Source: JAEUMD01 sp036768475
GTDB taxonomy: Bacteria; Pseudomonadota; Alphaproteobacteria; Rhizobiales; Hyphomicrobiaceae
Length of the DNA: 64,000 nucleotides
NCBI GenBank assembly: GCA_036768475.1
Contig: DAIPMW010000013.1
Span: 1 to 64,000, forward strand
Direction of reading: 5' to 3'
Made by a program: the position numbers and the translations under genes. Below are positions 53,795 to 62,121 of this stretch, piece after piece; position 1 is the stretch's first letter; every line of letters begins with the position of its first letter. Below the pieces are notes generated by a model that was not told where the DNA came from, did no database searches, and saw only the letters and a list, made by a program, of their open reading frames with translations.

Positions 53795-55144
53795 TCAACC
53801 CAGGTAAACATTGGACGATGGGTATCGAACGCGCGCTGTGTACGCCGTCGCGATGAAGAAACCGAGCAACAGCGGACCCACACGACCGGCGAACATGACG
53901 AGCACGATGACGATCCGGCTCAACGTGTCGAGGTCCACCGTGATGCCTCGCGAAAGCCCAACGGTTCCGAATGCGGAGGCGACCTCGAACGTGACGTCGA
54001 GAAACGGCAACCCGCTGCTCGTCAGGATAATGAAACTGGCCGTGAGGACGATCATCAGACACAGTGTAACAAGCGCGAGGACCTTCACGGTTTGATCCGC
54101 TGGAATACTGCGTGAGAAGACCGATATCTGTGCCCTGCGCTGCAGGAATGCCCGGGTTGCAAGGATGAGCACCATGAAAGTCGTGACCTTCAATCCGCCT
54201 GCCGTCGACGTCGTGCCGCCTCCAATCAACATCAACGCGATGAAGAACAGCGCCGTGCTCTCACGGATTGCTCCAATATCAAGCGTGTTGAAACCCGCTG
54301 TGCGAGTCGTAAGAGCCTGGAACCACGAGGCCCAGATCCGGTCTTCAATCTGCGGAAGCGCAGCCAGCGTTCGCGGGTTGGTCCATTCCAGCGCGAGAAA
54401 GGTCAGGAACGACCAGGCGATGAGCCCTGCCGTTCCGGCAAGCATTAGCTTGCTGTGAAGCGTAAGCTGCTTCCAGTTACGTTTCGTATAAATATCCAGC
54501 ACGACCGTGAATCCCAGGCCGCCGAGAACAAACAACACCGGCACGACAATATTGACCAGTGGATCGGCGACCCATCGGGTCAGGCTGTCGCTATAAAGAC
54601 CGAAGCCGGCGTTGTTGAACGCAGAGATCGCGTGAAAAAAAGCGCTCCACAGCCCTGCCGACCAACCAAGCTCGGGAACAAATCGGACGGCGAGTAGCGC
54701 TGCGCCAATGAACTCGACGATCACTACGACGCGAAGGATTGAAGCGGCGAGGCTGAGGAGGCCACCGAGGTTGGTGTGATTCAGATCCTCCGACAGAATG
54801 AGCTGCTGCCGAAACGGTACTCGCATACCAAGCAGGGAGAACACGAACACCGCCGTCGTCATCAATCCCAGTCCGCCGAGCTGGATCAAAAGGGCAATGA
54901 CCGCTTGGCCGTAAATCGAGAAGTGGCTGCCCGTATCGACAACGACGAGGCCGGTCACGGTGACGGCAGACGCCGAAGTGAAGATGGCATCAAGCCAACC
55001 GAGGGGTTCAACCACCATGATCGGCAGCTTCAAGGCTGCAGCGCCGACGCACACGAGCAGAGCGTAGCCGAGAACGAGCACTGTCGGCGGCGATAGCCTG
55101 ATGCGCGGCAACCGGCGCGCCGGACGCCGCCCCCGAACCGCCAT
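53795..55144 (-). CDS. TrkH/KtrB-family potassium transporter subunit
   Basis: 449 residues with the repeated M1-P-M2 pattern of potassium translocating subunits. The four filter loops appear near SASAVTVTGLVVVDTG, ISAFNNAGFGLYS, TTRTAGFNTLDIG and SAFGTVGLSRGIT. I chose ATG 55144 with GGGGA upstream over a TTG at 55162. Paired with the downstream-reading regulatory subunit gene just upstream, it forms a Ktr-like uptake system. Confidence 0.9.
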   Translation of the reverse strand: MAVRGRRPARRLPRIRLSPPTVLVLGYALLVCVGAAALKLPIMVVEPLGWLDAIFTSASAVTVTGLVVVDTGSHFSIYGQAVIALLIQLGGLGLMTTAVFVFSLLGMRVPFRQQLILSEDLNHTNLGGLLSLAASILRVVVIVEFIGAALLAVRFVPELGWSAGLWSAFFHAISAFNNAGFGLYSDSLTRWVADPLVNIVVPVLFVLGGLGFTVVLDIYTKRNWKQLTLHSKLMLAGTAGLIAWSFLTFLALEWTNPRTLAALPQIEDRIWASWFQALTTRTAGFNTLDIGAIRESTALFFIALMLIGGGTTSTAGGLKVTTFMVLILATRAFLQRRAQISVFSRSIPADQTVKVLALVTLCLMIVLTASFIILTSSGLPFLDVTFEVASAFGTVGLSRGITVDLDTLSRIVIVLVMFAGRVGPLLLGFFIATAYTARVRYPSSNVYLG

Positions 55145-55145
55145 G

Positions 55146-55811
55146 TCAGAGTTCCCCGGCAAGCTGGCGCAAGTCGTCGCGCCGACCGAGCAACATCACC
55201 CGGTCGCCCTCGGCAAGACTGACGTCGTCCTGCCTCCCGTCTTGATACTGAGACCCCCTCATGAAGCCGAGAATGTGCACCTTGCCTTCGCTCAGCGCCC
55301 GCAGCTCTCCGAGCGTTTTGAGGCCCAACGCCGGGATATTGAGATTGACCACATAGAAACCGTTCCCAAGGCTCAGGTAGTCCGCCACATTGGGGAAATG
55401 CAGCGTCTCTGACACATGAAGCCCCATGTCGTACTCGGGCCTGATCACTCGATCGACGCCAATCTTGGCCAGTATCCTGTGATGTGTTCTGGAAAGCGCC
55501 TTCACCCATATCGTCGGAATGCCGATGAGCTTCAGGTTCATTGTGCACAGAATGCTGGCCTCGAGATCTTCGCCGATGGAAACGACCGCTACATCGTGCT
55601 GTCCGGCGCCAGCCTCCTTCAGGGCATCCTCGTCGCGGGCATCCGCGATCGCTACGTGCGTCAGCTTGTCGACATGCTCGCGGACGCGTCGCTCGTCCAA
55701 GTCGATACCCAGTACCTCGTCACCCATTCCCGCCAGCGCGGTGGCCACGGTGCCGCCAAATGCACCGAGTCCGACGACGACAAAGCTGCGTTTTTTGCCT
55801 TTCATCATCAT
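55146..55811 (-). CDS. TrkA/KtrA-type potassium channel regulatory subunit
   Basis: 221 residues: RCK-N domain with the nucleotide motif VVVGLGAFGGTVATAL and acidic GIDLDERRV, then RCK-C (TrkA-C) ending DRVMLLGRRDDLRQL. It binds NAD(H) or ATP/ADP and gates the membrane subunit. Three ATGs in a row (55811, 55808, 55805) make the exact start uncertain. It is directly followed by the TrkH-type gene (1-base gap). Confidence 0.9.
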   Translation of the reverse strand: MMMKGKKRSFVVVGLGAFGGTVATALAGMGDEVLGIDLDERRVREHVDKLTHVAIADARDEDALKEAGAGQHDVAVVSIGEDLEASILCTMNLKLIGIPTIWVKALSRTHHRILAKIGVDRVIRPEYDMGLHVSETLHFPNVADYLSLGNGFYVVNLNIPALGLKTLGELRALSEGKVHILGFMRGSQYQDGRQDDVSLAEGDRVMLLGRRDDLRQLAGEL

Positions 55812-56005
55812 TCCATATTCCAGACGGAGCGGAGATCTACCAGCGCGCGAGGCTACAGATCTTACGTCGCAATTAATCATAGATGGAAGCATAACTGCTT
55901 CCATCGAGGCCGTGAATCAGTCTCTCAAACAAAGAGATAGAGCAGGCCAAAACGGCCAGACGTGATTCAATCAAAACCTGACCCACTCCATGCGCACCAT
56001 TCGCG

Positions 56006-56177
56006 TCACTTCAGACGGTTGGCGGCGGGGTAGGTATAAGCATAGGTGCTGCCTAGTCGATTGTTGGAGGTGATTTTGCCGATCGCGTCATAGGCCATGG
56101 AGCGCACGGTAACTGGTGGCAGGGGCACCCGCATGGTGTGATCCCGCCGTTTCAGCCATGTTTCCACGGCGGCAGTC
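56006..56177 (-). pseudogene. RHS/YD-repeat protein remnant
   Basis: The minus strand reads MAYDAIGKITSNNRLGSTYA, then YTYPAANRLK and a stop, matching YD repeats (YDxxGNIT...YTYDAANRL). The frame is open for only about 58 codons. It is an isolated end fragment between ktr-type genes and the L,D-transpeptidase; no toxin tip or other RHS part remains. Confidence 0.6.
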
Positions 56178-56191
56178 GCGGCGCGTCACGA

Positions 56192-58090
56192 TTATCGGCG
56201 TGGTTGCACGATGAAGTCGGTGTGGGCACCCGTTTCCGGGCTTGCCGAATCATCAGTGATGATCAACGCGGAGCCCGGCTTGAGTAGCTCGCTGATGCGC
56301 GCCTTCACCTCATCCGTAAACTCGATGCGTTCCAGTGCATTGGCTGCAGTGGGTGCGGGCGGCAGGGACTGAGCGGACGCGTTGTTCCTGCTGTCATCGG
56401 CATGGCGGGGACGGCCTGGCAGTTCAGGTGTCTCGTCGGTCAGCGTCGTCGACTGCCATTGCAGTTCGGTCTCGGTGGAGTTGGTGTAGGCCATAGCCGT
56501 GAATATATGAGTACCGATGCGCGCCTCGGGAAAGGACATCCTGACCGGCGTGGCGTAGACGTCCATGTGGCCCTGGCGGATCTTCAGCGTGCCGGTGCGG
56601 CGGCTGACGAGTATGGTGGCCGGCTTCGCGAATTGCTGGACAGCTGCAACCGTGCGTTTGTAGTCGTCACGTGCAAGATCGAGCGCGGACTTCGTCTCGT
56701 TATAGATCTTGCGCATTTCGGCAAGTTCCTGCTCGATCGCAGCAACTGCTTGGGCGCGCCGGGCGATGATACCGTCTTGTGCCTGCAAGATCTGCTGTGC
56801 TGTCTCATCGTCGTGAAGCGCCTGCAGAAAGGCTGCCTCCAACTCATCCTCTTCGGCGGCGGCAGCGTCGCGTGCGGCGGCATCAGCCTCGGCTTCGGCC
56901 CTGCGCGCATTGCTGCGCGCAACGAGCGTCTCCGTGTCCAGATCGCTGGAGGCGTCCGCGAGGTGCTGCGCCTCGCGCTGTGCGGCGCGGGCCTCAGTGC
57001 GGTGCTTCTCGCGCTGCTGGCGGTCGATGAAGCGCTTGAAGTCGCGCTCGGCTTCGGCGTGCGCGCGCTCCTTGCGCTGCAATTCGTGCCTGAGAGACGG
57101 CAAGGCATTGCGTGCCGCCCTCACATCGGCGCGAGCCTCATTGAGCCGCTCATTGATTTCAGCCATCGCCGCAGTGGCCTCGCCGTGGAGTCCTTCACGG
57201 GCGGTGATTTCCGCCGCCCTGAGATCGATTTCGGCCTGGCGTTCGGCGAGCGCGGTCGCACGCGTGCGCTCCACCGCAGGTGTCACCGTCGTTTCCGACC
57301 CGATCATGTTGTTCTGTACATCCGGGTGGGCCGCTATCTCGATTGCTGCCTCGGCCGCTGCCACAGGTGTCACGCCAAGCATTGAAGAGACGGTGCTCAG
57401 GCCGGCTGCTTTGGAGCGGGCGGCCACAGCTTCCGAACGGCGCATCGGATGGGGCACGTCCGTGACGCCGGGCGGCAGCGCCGCAAGCAACCGGGGATGA
57501 TGGAACTGCCGCGGCTCCACCATCTCGTCGTGCACGATGACGCGTGTGCCGAGCTGTGTCATCGAGAACAGCGAGCGGGAGAAGCTGTAGGGCAGGCGGA
57601 TGCAACCGTGCGAAGCCGGGTAACCAGGCACATAGCCAGCGTGAAGCGCCACGCCAGACCACGTCAGGCGCTGCATGTTCGGCATCGGTGCCGAGTCGTA
57701 GAGATTGGAGTAGTGGGTGCGATTCTTCTGCAGGATCGTGAAAATGCCTGTCGGCGTAGCGTAACCGCGCCGGCCGGACGAGATCTGAGACTGACCGACG
57801 AGGCCGCGGCTGTCGAAGACCCTGAGCTGCTGGCGTCCCAGCGAGATGACGATGGTCAGGGGATCGCCCTTGACCGGATCGCGCACGATTTGCGTCGCGC
57901 TGCTGCGGCGCGCCTGTGCACTATCCGCCATCGCGATCGTCAATGCCGTCGTGAGCGCCAGTGTTCCCGCGAGAACAGCAACAATCCGCAGACGAGACCG
58001 ATCTGCCGCGATCAAAGTGCCATTCTTTGCCGGTCGTCCTGTCGCCAGCCTCGATGAGCTACGCACGTTACTCAAAGCCCCCGCCTGCAC
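56192..58090 (-). CDS. L,D-transpeptidase with long coiled-coil C-terminal region
   Basis: 632 residues. An N-terminal hydrophobic segment (RIVAVLAGTLALTTALTIA, 35-53) serves as signal or anchor. The YkuD catalytic domain follows with H161 and C163 in SHGCIRLP. After it come about 350 residues rich in Ala, Glu and Arg (roughly 280-480 strongly helical), then a small C-terminal domain with SRRTGTLKIRQGHMDVYA. The enzyme makes 3-3 crosslinks or links proteins to peptidoglycan. The start is GTG at 58090 by default; the ribosome binding site is weak. Confidence 0.85.
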   Translation of the reverse strand: MQAGALSNVRSSSRLATGRPAKNGTLIAADRSRLRIVAVLAGTLALTTALTIAMADSAQARRSSATQIVRDPVKGDPLTIVISLGRQQLRVFDSRGLVGQSQISSGRRGYATPTGIFTILQKNRTHYSNLYDSAPMPNMQRLTWSGVALHAGYVPGYPASHGCIRLPYSFSRSLFSMTQLGTRVIVHDEMVEPRQFHHPRLLAALPPGVTDVPHPMRRSEAVAARSKAAGLSTVSSMLGVTPVAAAEAAIEIAAHPDVQNNMIGSETTVTPAVERTRATALAERQAEIDLRAAEITAREGLHGEATAAMAEINERLNEARADVRAARNALPSLRHELQRKERAHAEAERDFKRFIDRQQREKHRTEARAAQREAQHLADASSDLDTETLVARSNARRAEAEADAAARDAAAAEEDELEAAFLQALHDDETAQQILQAQDGIIARRAQAVAAIEQELAEMRKIYNETKSALDLARDDYKRTVAAVQQFAKPATILVSRRTGTLKIRQGHMDVYATPVRMSFPEARIGTHIFTAMAYTNSTETELQWQSTTLTDETPELPGRPRHADDSRNNASAQSLPPAPTAANALERIEFTDEVKARISELLKPGSALIITDDSASPETGAHTDFIVQPRR

Positions 58091-58552
58091 TGAAAATCAA
58101 CTCGGATCGGATCCGCGAAACAGCAATCCATACGAGCCAAGTTCTGGTTATCAGGACGGTTTTGCCGCTGCAATTCAAACCGGTCCCGGACCAAACCAAT
58201 TTTGGCATCAGTGTGGCGCCGAGGCAAACCTCACAACAGGTACAAGGCTATCAAAGTAAAGGGGAGCAAGCCGCTGTGCCCCCGGCTCGGCCAGCCTTGT
58301 GAATCGCACAGCCTCAAGGGACCGGGTGCCGGGCGCCGCCGTCAAGTTGATTGTGCTGAGCGTTGCAGCCGACACGCATAACGCTATCTGCGGACCGCTT
58401 CTGGTTATGGCGTGCTGAGTGCGCTATGGCATTCAGCATTCGGCTGCGCTCTGACGCCGCGCAGAGGATCCGTCCAGCGCCAAGGGAACGGCGAGCAAAC
58501 GTCGAGCACGCCGAAACGTGCGAGCGCTGCAGCAATCTGGAGAATGCCCAAA
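58091..58552. other. divergent intergenic region between the L,D-transpeptidase gene and panB
   Basis: About 460 bases with no credible gene. It must carry the promoters of both genes. GGAG lies ten bases before the panB ATG. Confidence 0.4.
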
Positions 58553-59461
58553 ATGTCATCACAATCCTCTGCCGGTTCCGTCGCAGGCTCGAAGGTCAGG
58601 CGCCTCATGGCTCCTGATATCACCGCCAAGAAAGGTATCGAGCCGATCGTGTCGCTCACCGCCTACCACGCTCATACCGCGGCCATTGCCGATGCCTATT
58701 GCGATTTCCTGCTGGTGGGCGACAGCCTGGGCATGGTCATGCACGGCTTTGAAACGACGGTTCCGGTGCCGCTGGAACTGATGATCATGCATGGGCGCGC
58801 CGTCGTGCGCGGGGCCAAACGTGCCCTCGTTGTGGTCGACATGCCGTTCGGCACATACGAGGAGAGTCCGTCCGTCGCGTTTCGCAATGCGGCACGCGTT
58901 ATGAAGGAAACCGATTGCGGTGCGGTGAAGCTGGAGGGTGGCCGCCGCATGGCCGAGACAATCCGTTATCTCGTCGATCGTGGGATTCCCGTAATGGCAC
59001 ACATAGGTCTGACGCCGCAGTCGATCAACGTGATTGGCGGGTTCAAGGCGCAAGGCCGCGAGGAGGCGCAGTGGGCGGCCATTGAGGAGGATGCCCGGCT
59101 GGTCGCCGAGGCCGGAGCGTTCTCGGTCGTGCTCGAGGCGATGGCGGAGCCGCTGGCCACACGGATTACCGGGGCGATCCCGATCCCGACCATCGGTATC
59201 GGTGCGTCTGCCGCATGCGACGGACAGATCTTGGTGATGGAGGACATGCTGGGGCTGTCGCCAAGGGTGCCCAAGTTCGTCAAGGAGTTCGGTGCGGTGG
59301 GTGCTGCCATCGATCGGGCGATCCGGGGCTATGCGGAGGAGGTTCGCGCTCGGTCGTTCCCGGCGCCCGAGCATACCTATGCCATGCGAGATGCCCAGCA
59401 GAGCGGGGCGGGCGGTACAGCCGGGGCCACGAAAAAGCCGAAAAAAGCCAGCAGCAAATAA
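58553..59461 (+). CDS. panB: 3-methyl-2-oxobutanoate hydroxymethyltransferase PanB
   Basis: 302 residues. PanB transfers a hydroxymethyl group from 5,10-methylene-THF to ketoisovalerate in pantothenate synthesis. Motifs: LTAYHAHTAAIAD, LLVGDSLGMVMHG (metal site), MPFGTYEESP, VKLEGG, MAHIGLTPQSIN and the catalytic glutamate in VLEAMAEPLA. It is longer than the usual 265-275 residues because of a short N-terminal extension and a lysine/alanine-rich tail (ATKKPKKASSK). ATG 58553 is preferred over 58412 and 58544 for its ribosome binding site. Confidence 0.95.
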   Translation: MSSQSSAGSVAGSKVRRLMAPDITAKKGIEPIVSLTAYHAHTAAIADAYCDFLLVGDSLGMVMHGFETTVPVPLELMIMHGRAVVRGAKRALVVVDMPFGTYEESPSVAFRNAARVMKETDCGAVKLEGGRRMAETIRYLVDRGIPVMAHIGLTPQSINVIGGFKAQGREEAQWAAIEEDARLVAEAGAFSVVLEAMAEPLATRITGAIPIPTIGIGASAACDGQILVMEDMLGLSPRVPKFVKEFGAVGAAIDRAIRGYAEEVRARSFPAPEHTYAMRDAQQSGAGGTAGATKKPKKASSK

Positions 59462-59714
59462 CTTGGCGGAGTGGGGCTCCTGGGGGTAGCGACGGCTATT
59501 GCCGCGCTTTTCCTTGCGTCACTGCCGTGCTTGGCTATCAATGCGGGCGCCGCGCCACGCATCAGGAGCGCGCGCGAGCGGTTTTTTGGGGGCGTCAACT
59601 TATTGTCGCTGCAGGCGAAAGTCGGCGCAGCGATCCGATTAGGTTGCCCGGGCCGCTCCTAACGAGACATGGGATCCCACCGGATCCGGTACAGGATCAG
59701 GACGCGAAGCATTC

Positions 59715-60458
59715 ATGGCCAATAACGAAGATACCCTGATGAGGGAGGTTGAGGAGGAACTGCGCCGGGAGCGAATGGAGCAGCTCTGGAAGCAGTATGG
59801 CACCTACTTCCTCATCGCAGCTGTCGCGCTGGTTATTGCCGTCGGCGGCTACCAGTTCAACAAGTCACGCCAGCAAGCCGCTGCCACCGCCGCCGGTGCC
59901 GCGTTTGAGAACGCTGTCTATCTGGTTGAGGAAAAGAAGGTTGACGAAGCCCGTAAGGCATTCGAAGACCTGGCGAAAAATGGACCCGCAGGGTATGCGG
60001 CACTGGCGCGCTTGCGGCTGGCGGGGCTTGAAGCGGAGGCTGGCGACAAGGCCAAGGCGATCACTCAATATGAAGCGTTGGCAAGTGACACTGGCGCCGA
60101 TGGACTGTTGAAATCGTTCGCCAAGCTGCAGGTCGCGGCGCTGAAGATTGGGGATGCCGACTTTACCGAGGTTGAGAATCGGCTCAACGATCTGACAAGC
60201 GAATCGAGCCCGTGGCGTGCGAATGCCCGCGAGCTGATCGGACTGGCGGCGCTCAAGGCTGGTAAGCTGGATGCGGCACGCAAGCCGCTCGAGCAGATCC
60301 TGGCCGATCCGACATCGCCTTCGGACGTTCGCGAACGGGCGCAGATGCTGATGGCCGAGATCATTTCCGCTGAGCTCGCCAAGGCTTCGCCGACACCGGC
60401 GCCACAGGCCGAGGCGGCACCAGCAGATAAGCCTGCGGCGCCGGCGGAGCAGAAATGA
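59715..60458 (+). CDS. membrane-anchored TPR protein (YfgM-like)
   Basis: 247 residues: a cytoplasmic N terminus with REVEEELRRERMEQLW, one membrane span (about 26-46, YFLIAAVALVIAVGGYQF), and a periplasmic TPR domain of the TPR_21 type, ending in a proline/alanine-rich tail. In E. coli the relative YfgM lies next to bamB and helps envelope protein folding. The same order is seen here: bamB-like gene 16 bases downstream. Confidence 0.85.
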   Translation: MANNEDTLMREVEEELRRERMEQLWKQYGTYFLIAAVALVIAVGGYQFNKSRQQAAATAAGAAFENAVYLVEEKKVDEARKAFEDLAKNGPAGYAALARLRLAGLEAEAGDKAKAITQYEALASDTGADGLLKSFAKLQVAALKIGDADFTEVENRLNDLTSESSPWRANARELIGLAALKAGKLDAARKPLEQILADPTSPSDVRERAQMLMAEIISAELAKASPTPAPQAEAAPADKPAAPAEQK

Positions 60459-60474
60459 CAGGGGGACGGCAGGC

Positions 60475-61848
60475 ATGGGCATTGTGAAGCGAGTGGCGGC
60501 GGTACCGGTTGCCATGATCGCGGCCGTCCTGGCGTCGGGCTGCTCGGGCGGCCTGCCGAGCCTGCCGAAAGTCGGCGATCTCAATCCATTCAAGGAAAAG
60601 CAGCAGCCCATGCCGGGAACGCGGATCCCGATCATGCCTGCGGCCGAAAAGATTCCCGGCGAGCTCGCCTCCGGTGACAAGCCGATTGTGCTGGTCGCCG
60701 AGCATGAGAACGAAGCGTGGGCGCAGCCAGGTGGCGAAGCGACAAATGCACCGGGACATCTGGCGCTGGGGGCCGCGGTCCACCAGTCCTGGAGCGCCGA
60801 TGCGGGCTCGGGCTCGGGCAAGATCGGCCGCGTCACGGCAAGTCCGATCGTGTTCGGTGATCGTGTCTTCACGCTTGATGCAGGGGGAACGGTGTCGGCC
60901 TTTTCCGCATCCGGCGGCTCCAGATCGTGGCAGGTATCGCTGGTGCCTGAGCGAGAGGCGGCATCGGGTGGCTTTTTCTCACTGGGGGCGGGTAGCCCGA
61001 GCGGTGGGTATGGCGGCGGCCTGGCGGCCGACAGCGGGCGTCTTTATGCTGCCAGCGGTTTCGGTAACGTCGTCGCACTCGACCCGCAAAGTGGCAAGAA
61101 ACTGTGGGAGCGCAATCTCGGCGTGCCGGTTCGCGCCGCGCCGACAGCGCATAGCGACCGCGTTTTCGTGATCACCGTCGATGGTCGGTTCTATTGTTTG
61201 TCGGGGCTCGACGGCGCGGAACTGTGGAACGTGCGCGGCTTGCCGCAGCAGGCGAGCCTCGTGATGAGCGTCAGCCCTGCCGTGTCGGGTGGCGTCGTCG
61301 TGGTTCCCTATCCGTCCGGTGATCTGCTGGCGCTCAAGGTTTCGGACGGCTCGGCCGTCTGGTCGGAGAGCCTGTCGCGCGCCCGCACCACCTCACAGCT
61401 CACCAGCCTCGCCGATGCGGCGCGGCCAGCGATCGATAACGGCGTGGTATTCGCCGTCGGACATTCGGGGCGTATGGTGGCAACGCAGATTTCGACGGGT
61501 GAGCGGCTTTGGTCACTCAACGTTGCCAGCACACAAACGCCCTGGGTCGCCGGTGGCAGCGTCTTCGTCGTGGACACCTCGGGTCAGTTGATGGCGATCG
61601 CACGGGATCAGGGAACGGTGCAATGGACCGTGCAGCTGCCCGGCGCCAAGACCTGGGCGGGTCCGGTGCTGGCTGGGAGCAAGCTCTGGCTCGTTTCTTC
61701 GGAAGGGCAACTTGCCGGCGTCGACGCGATGAGCGGTCGGGTGGTGTCGCAGCAGAGCCTGGGCGAGTCCGTGTTCGTGCCGCCGGTCGTCGCCAAGCGT
61801 CGCATGTACGTGCTGACTGACAAGGCGAAGCTGATCGCCCTGAACTGA
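60475..61848 (+). CDS. bamB: BamB-like outer membrane assembly lipoprotein
   Basis: 457 residues with a lipoprotein signal ending LASGC (C23) and a PQQ-like beta propeller made of repeats such as VFTLDAGGTVSAFSASGG, YAASGFGNVVALDPQSGKKLWERNL and FVVDTSGQLMAIARDQGTVQW. It contributes to folding of outer membrane proteins with BamA. It lies between the TPR protein and der, the arrangement common in proteobacteria. Confidence 0.88.
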   Translation: MGIVKRVAAVPVAMIAAVLASGCSGGLPSLPKVGDLNPFKEKQQPMPGTRIPIMPAAEKIPGELASGDKPIVLVAEHENEAWAQPGGEATNAPGHLALGAAVHQSWSADAGSGSGKIGRVTASPIVFGDRVFTLDAGGTVSAFSASGGSRSWQVSLVPEREAASGGFFSLGAGSPSGGYGGGLAADSGRLYAASGFGNVVALDPQSGKKLWERNLGVPVRAAPTAHSDRVFVITVDGRFYCLSGLDGAELWNVRGLPQQASLVMSVSPAVSGGVVVVPYPSGDLLALKVSDGSAVWSESLSRARTTSQLTSLADAARPAIDNGVVFAVGHSGRMVATQISTGERLWSLNVASTQTPWVAGGSVFVVDTSGQLMAIARDQGTVQWTVQLPGAKTWAGPVLAGSKLWLVSSEGQLAGVDAMSGRVVSQQSLGESVFVPPVVAKRRMYVLTDKAKLIALN

Positions 61849-61993
61849 AGACCCCGGGGTGTTCATGCGATGCGGCCGTTCGGACGATGAACTCCCTCGC
61901 CTGGAGCACGCCTGAGAAGCCGCCGCATTTGCCGCGCTGCAGCGCCGAGGTTTCCAAGTCGTATACTTTCGGGCATAAGCGCGCTTGCACCGT

Positions 61994-62026
61994 GCTGAAC
62001 TGCTGCGCACTTCAGCGAAGCATGCT
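61994..62026. repeat. dispersed palindromic repeat (partial copy C)
   Basis: Inner arms GCTGAA (61994-61999) and TTCAGC (62011-62016) with an 11-base loop, then GAAGCATGCT. The left outer arm is degenerate. It sits 8 bases before copy B. Confidence 0.55.
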
Positions 62027-62034
62027 TGTATTTT

Positions 62035-62081
62035 GAGCATGTTTTTTCCGCTGAACCGCTCAACACTTCAGCTAAACATGC
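62035..62081. repeat. dispersed palindromic repeat (copy B)
   Basis: Outer arms GCATG (62037-62041) and CATGC (62077-62081), inner arms GCTGAA (62050-62055) and TTCAGC (62067-62072), 11-base loop. It matches copy A near 44.2 kb in arms, spacing and the GAGCATGTTTTT start. It lies between the bamB-like gene and der. Confidence 0.75.
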
Positions 62082-62121
62082 CGTAGAGCGCTTCTCCGAT
62101 CCGCGAGCCCGTTAGCCACAT

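Noticed and set aside
59471..59662. 63-residue frame with a signal-like N terminus after panB
   Set aside because: GTG start without ribosome binding site, no recognisable family, and it runs through a spacer before the TPR gene.
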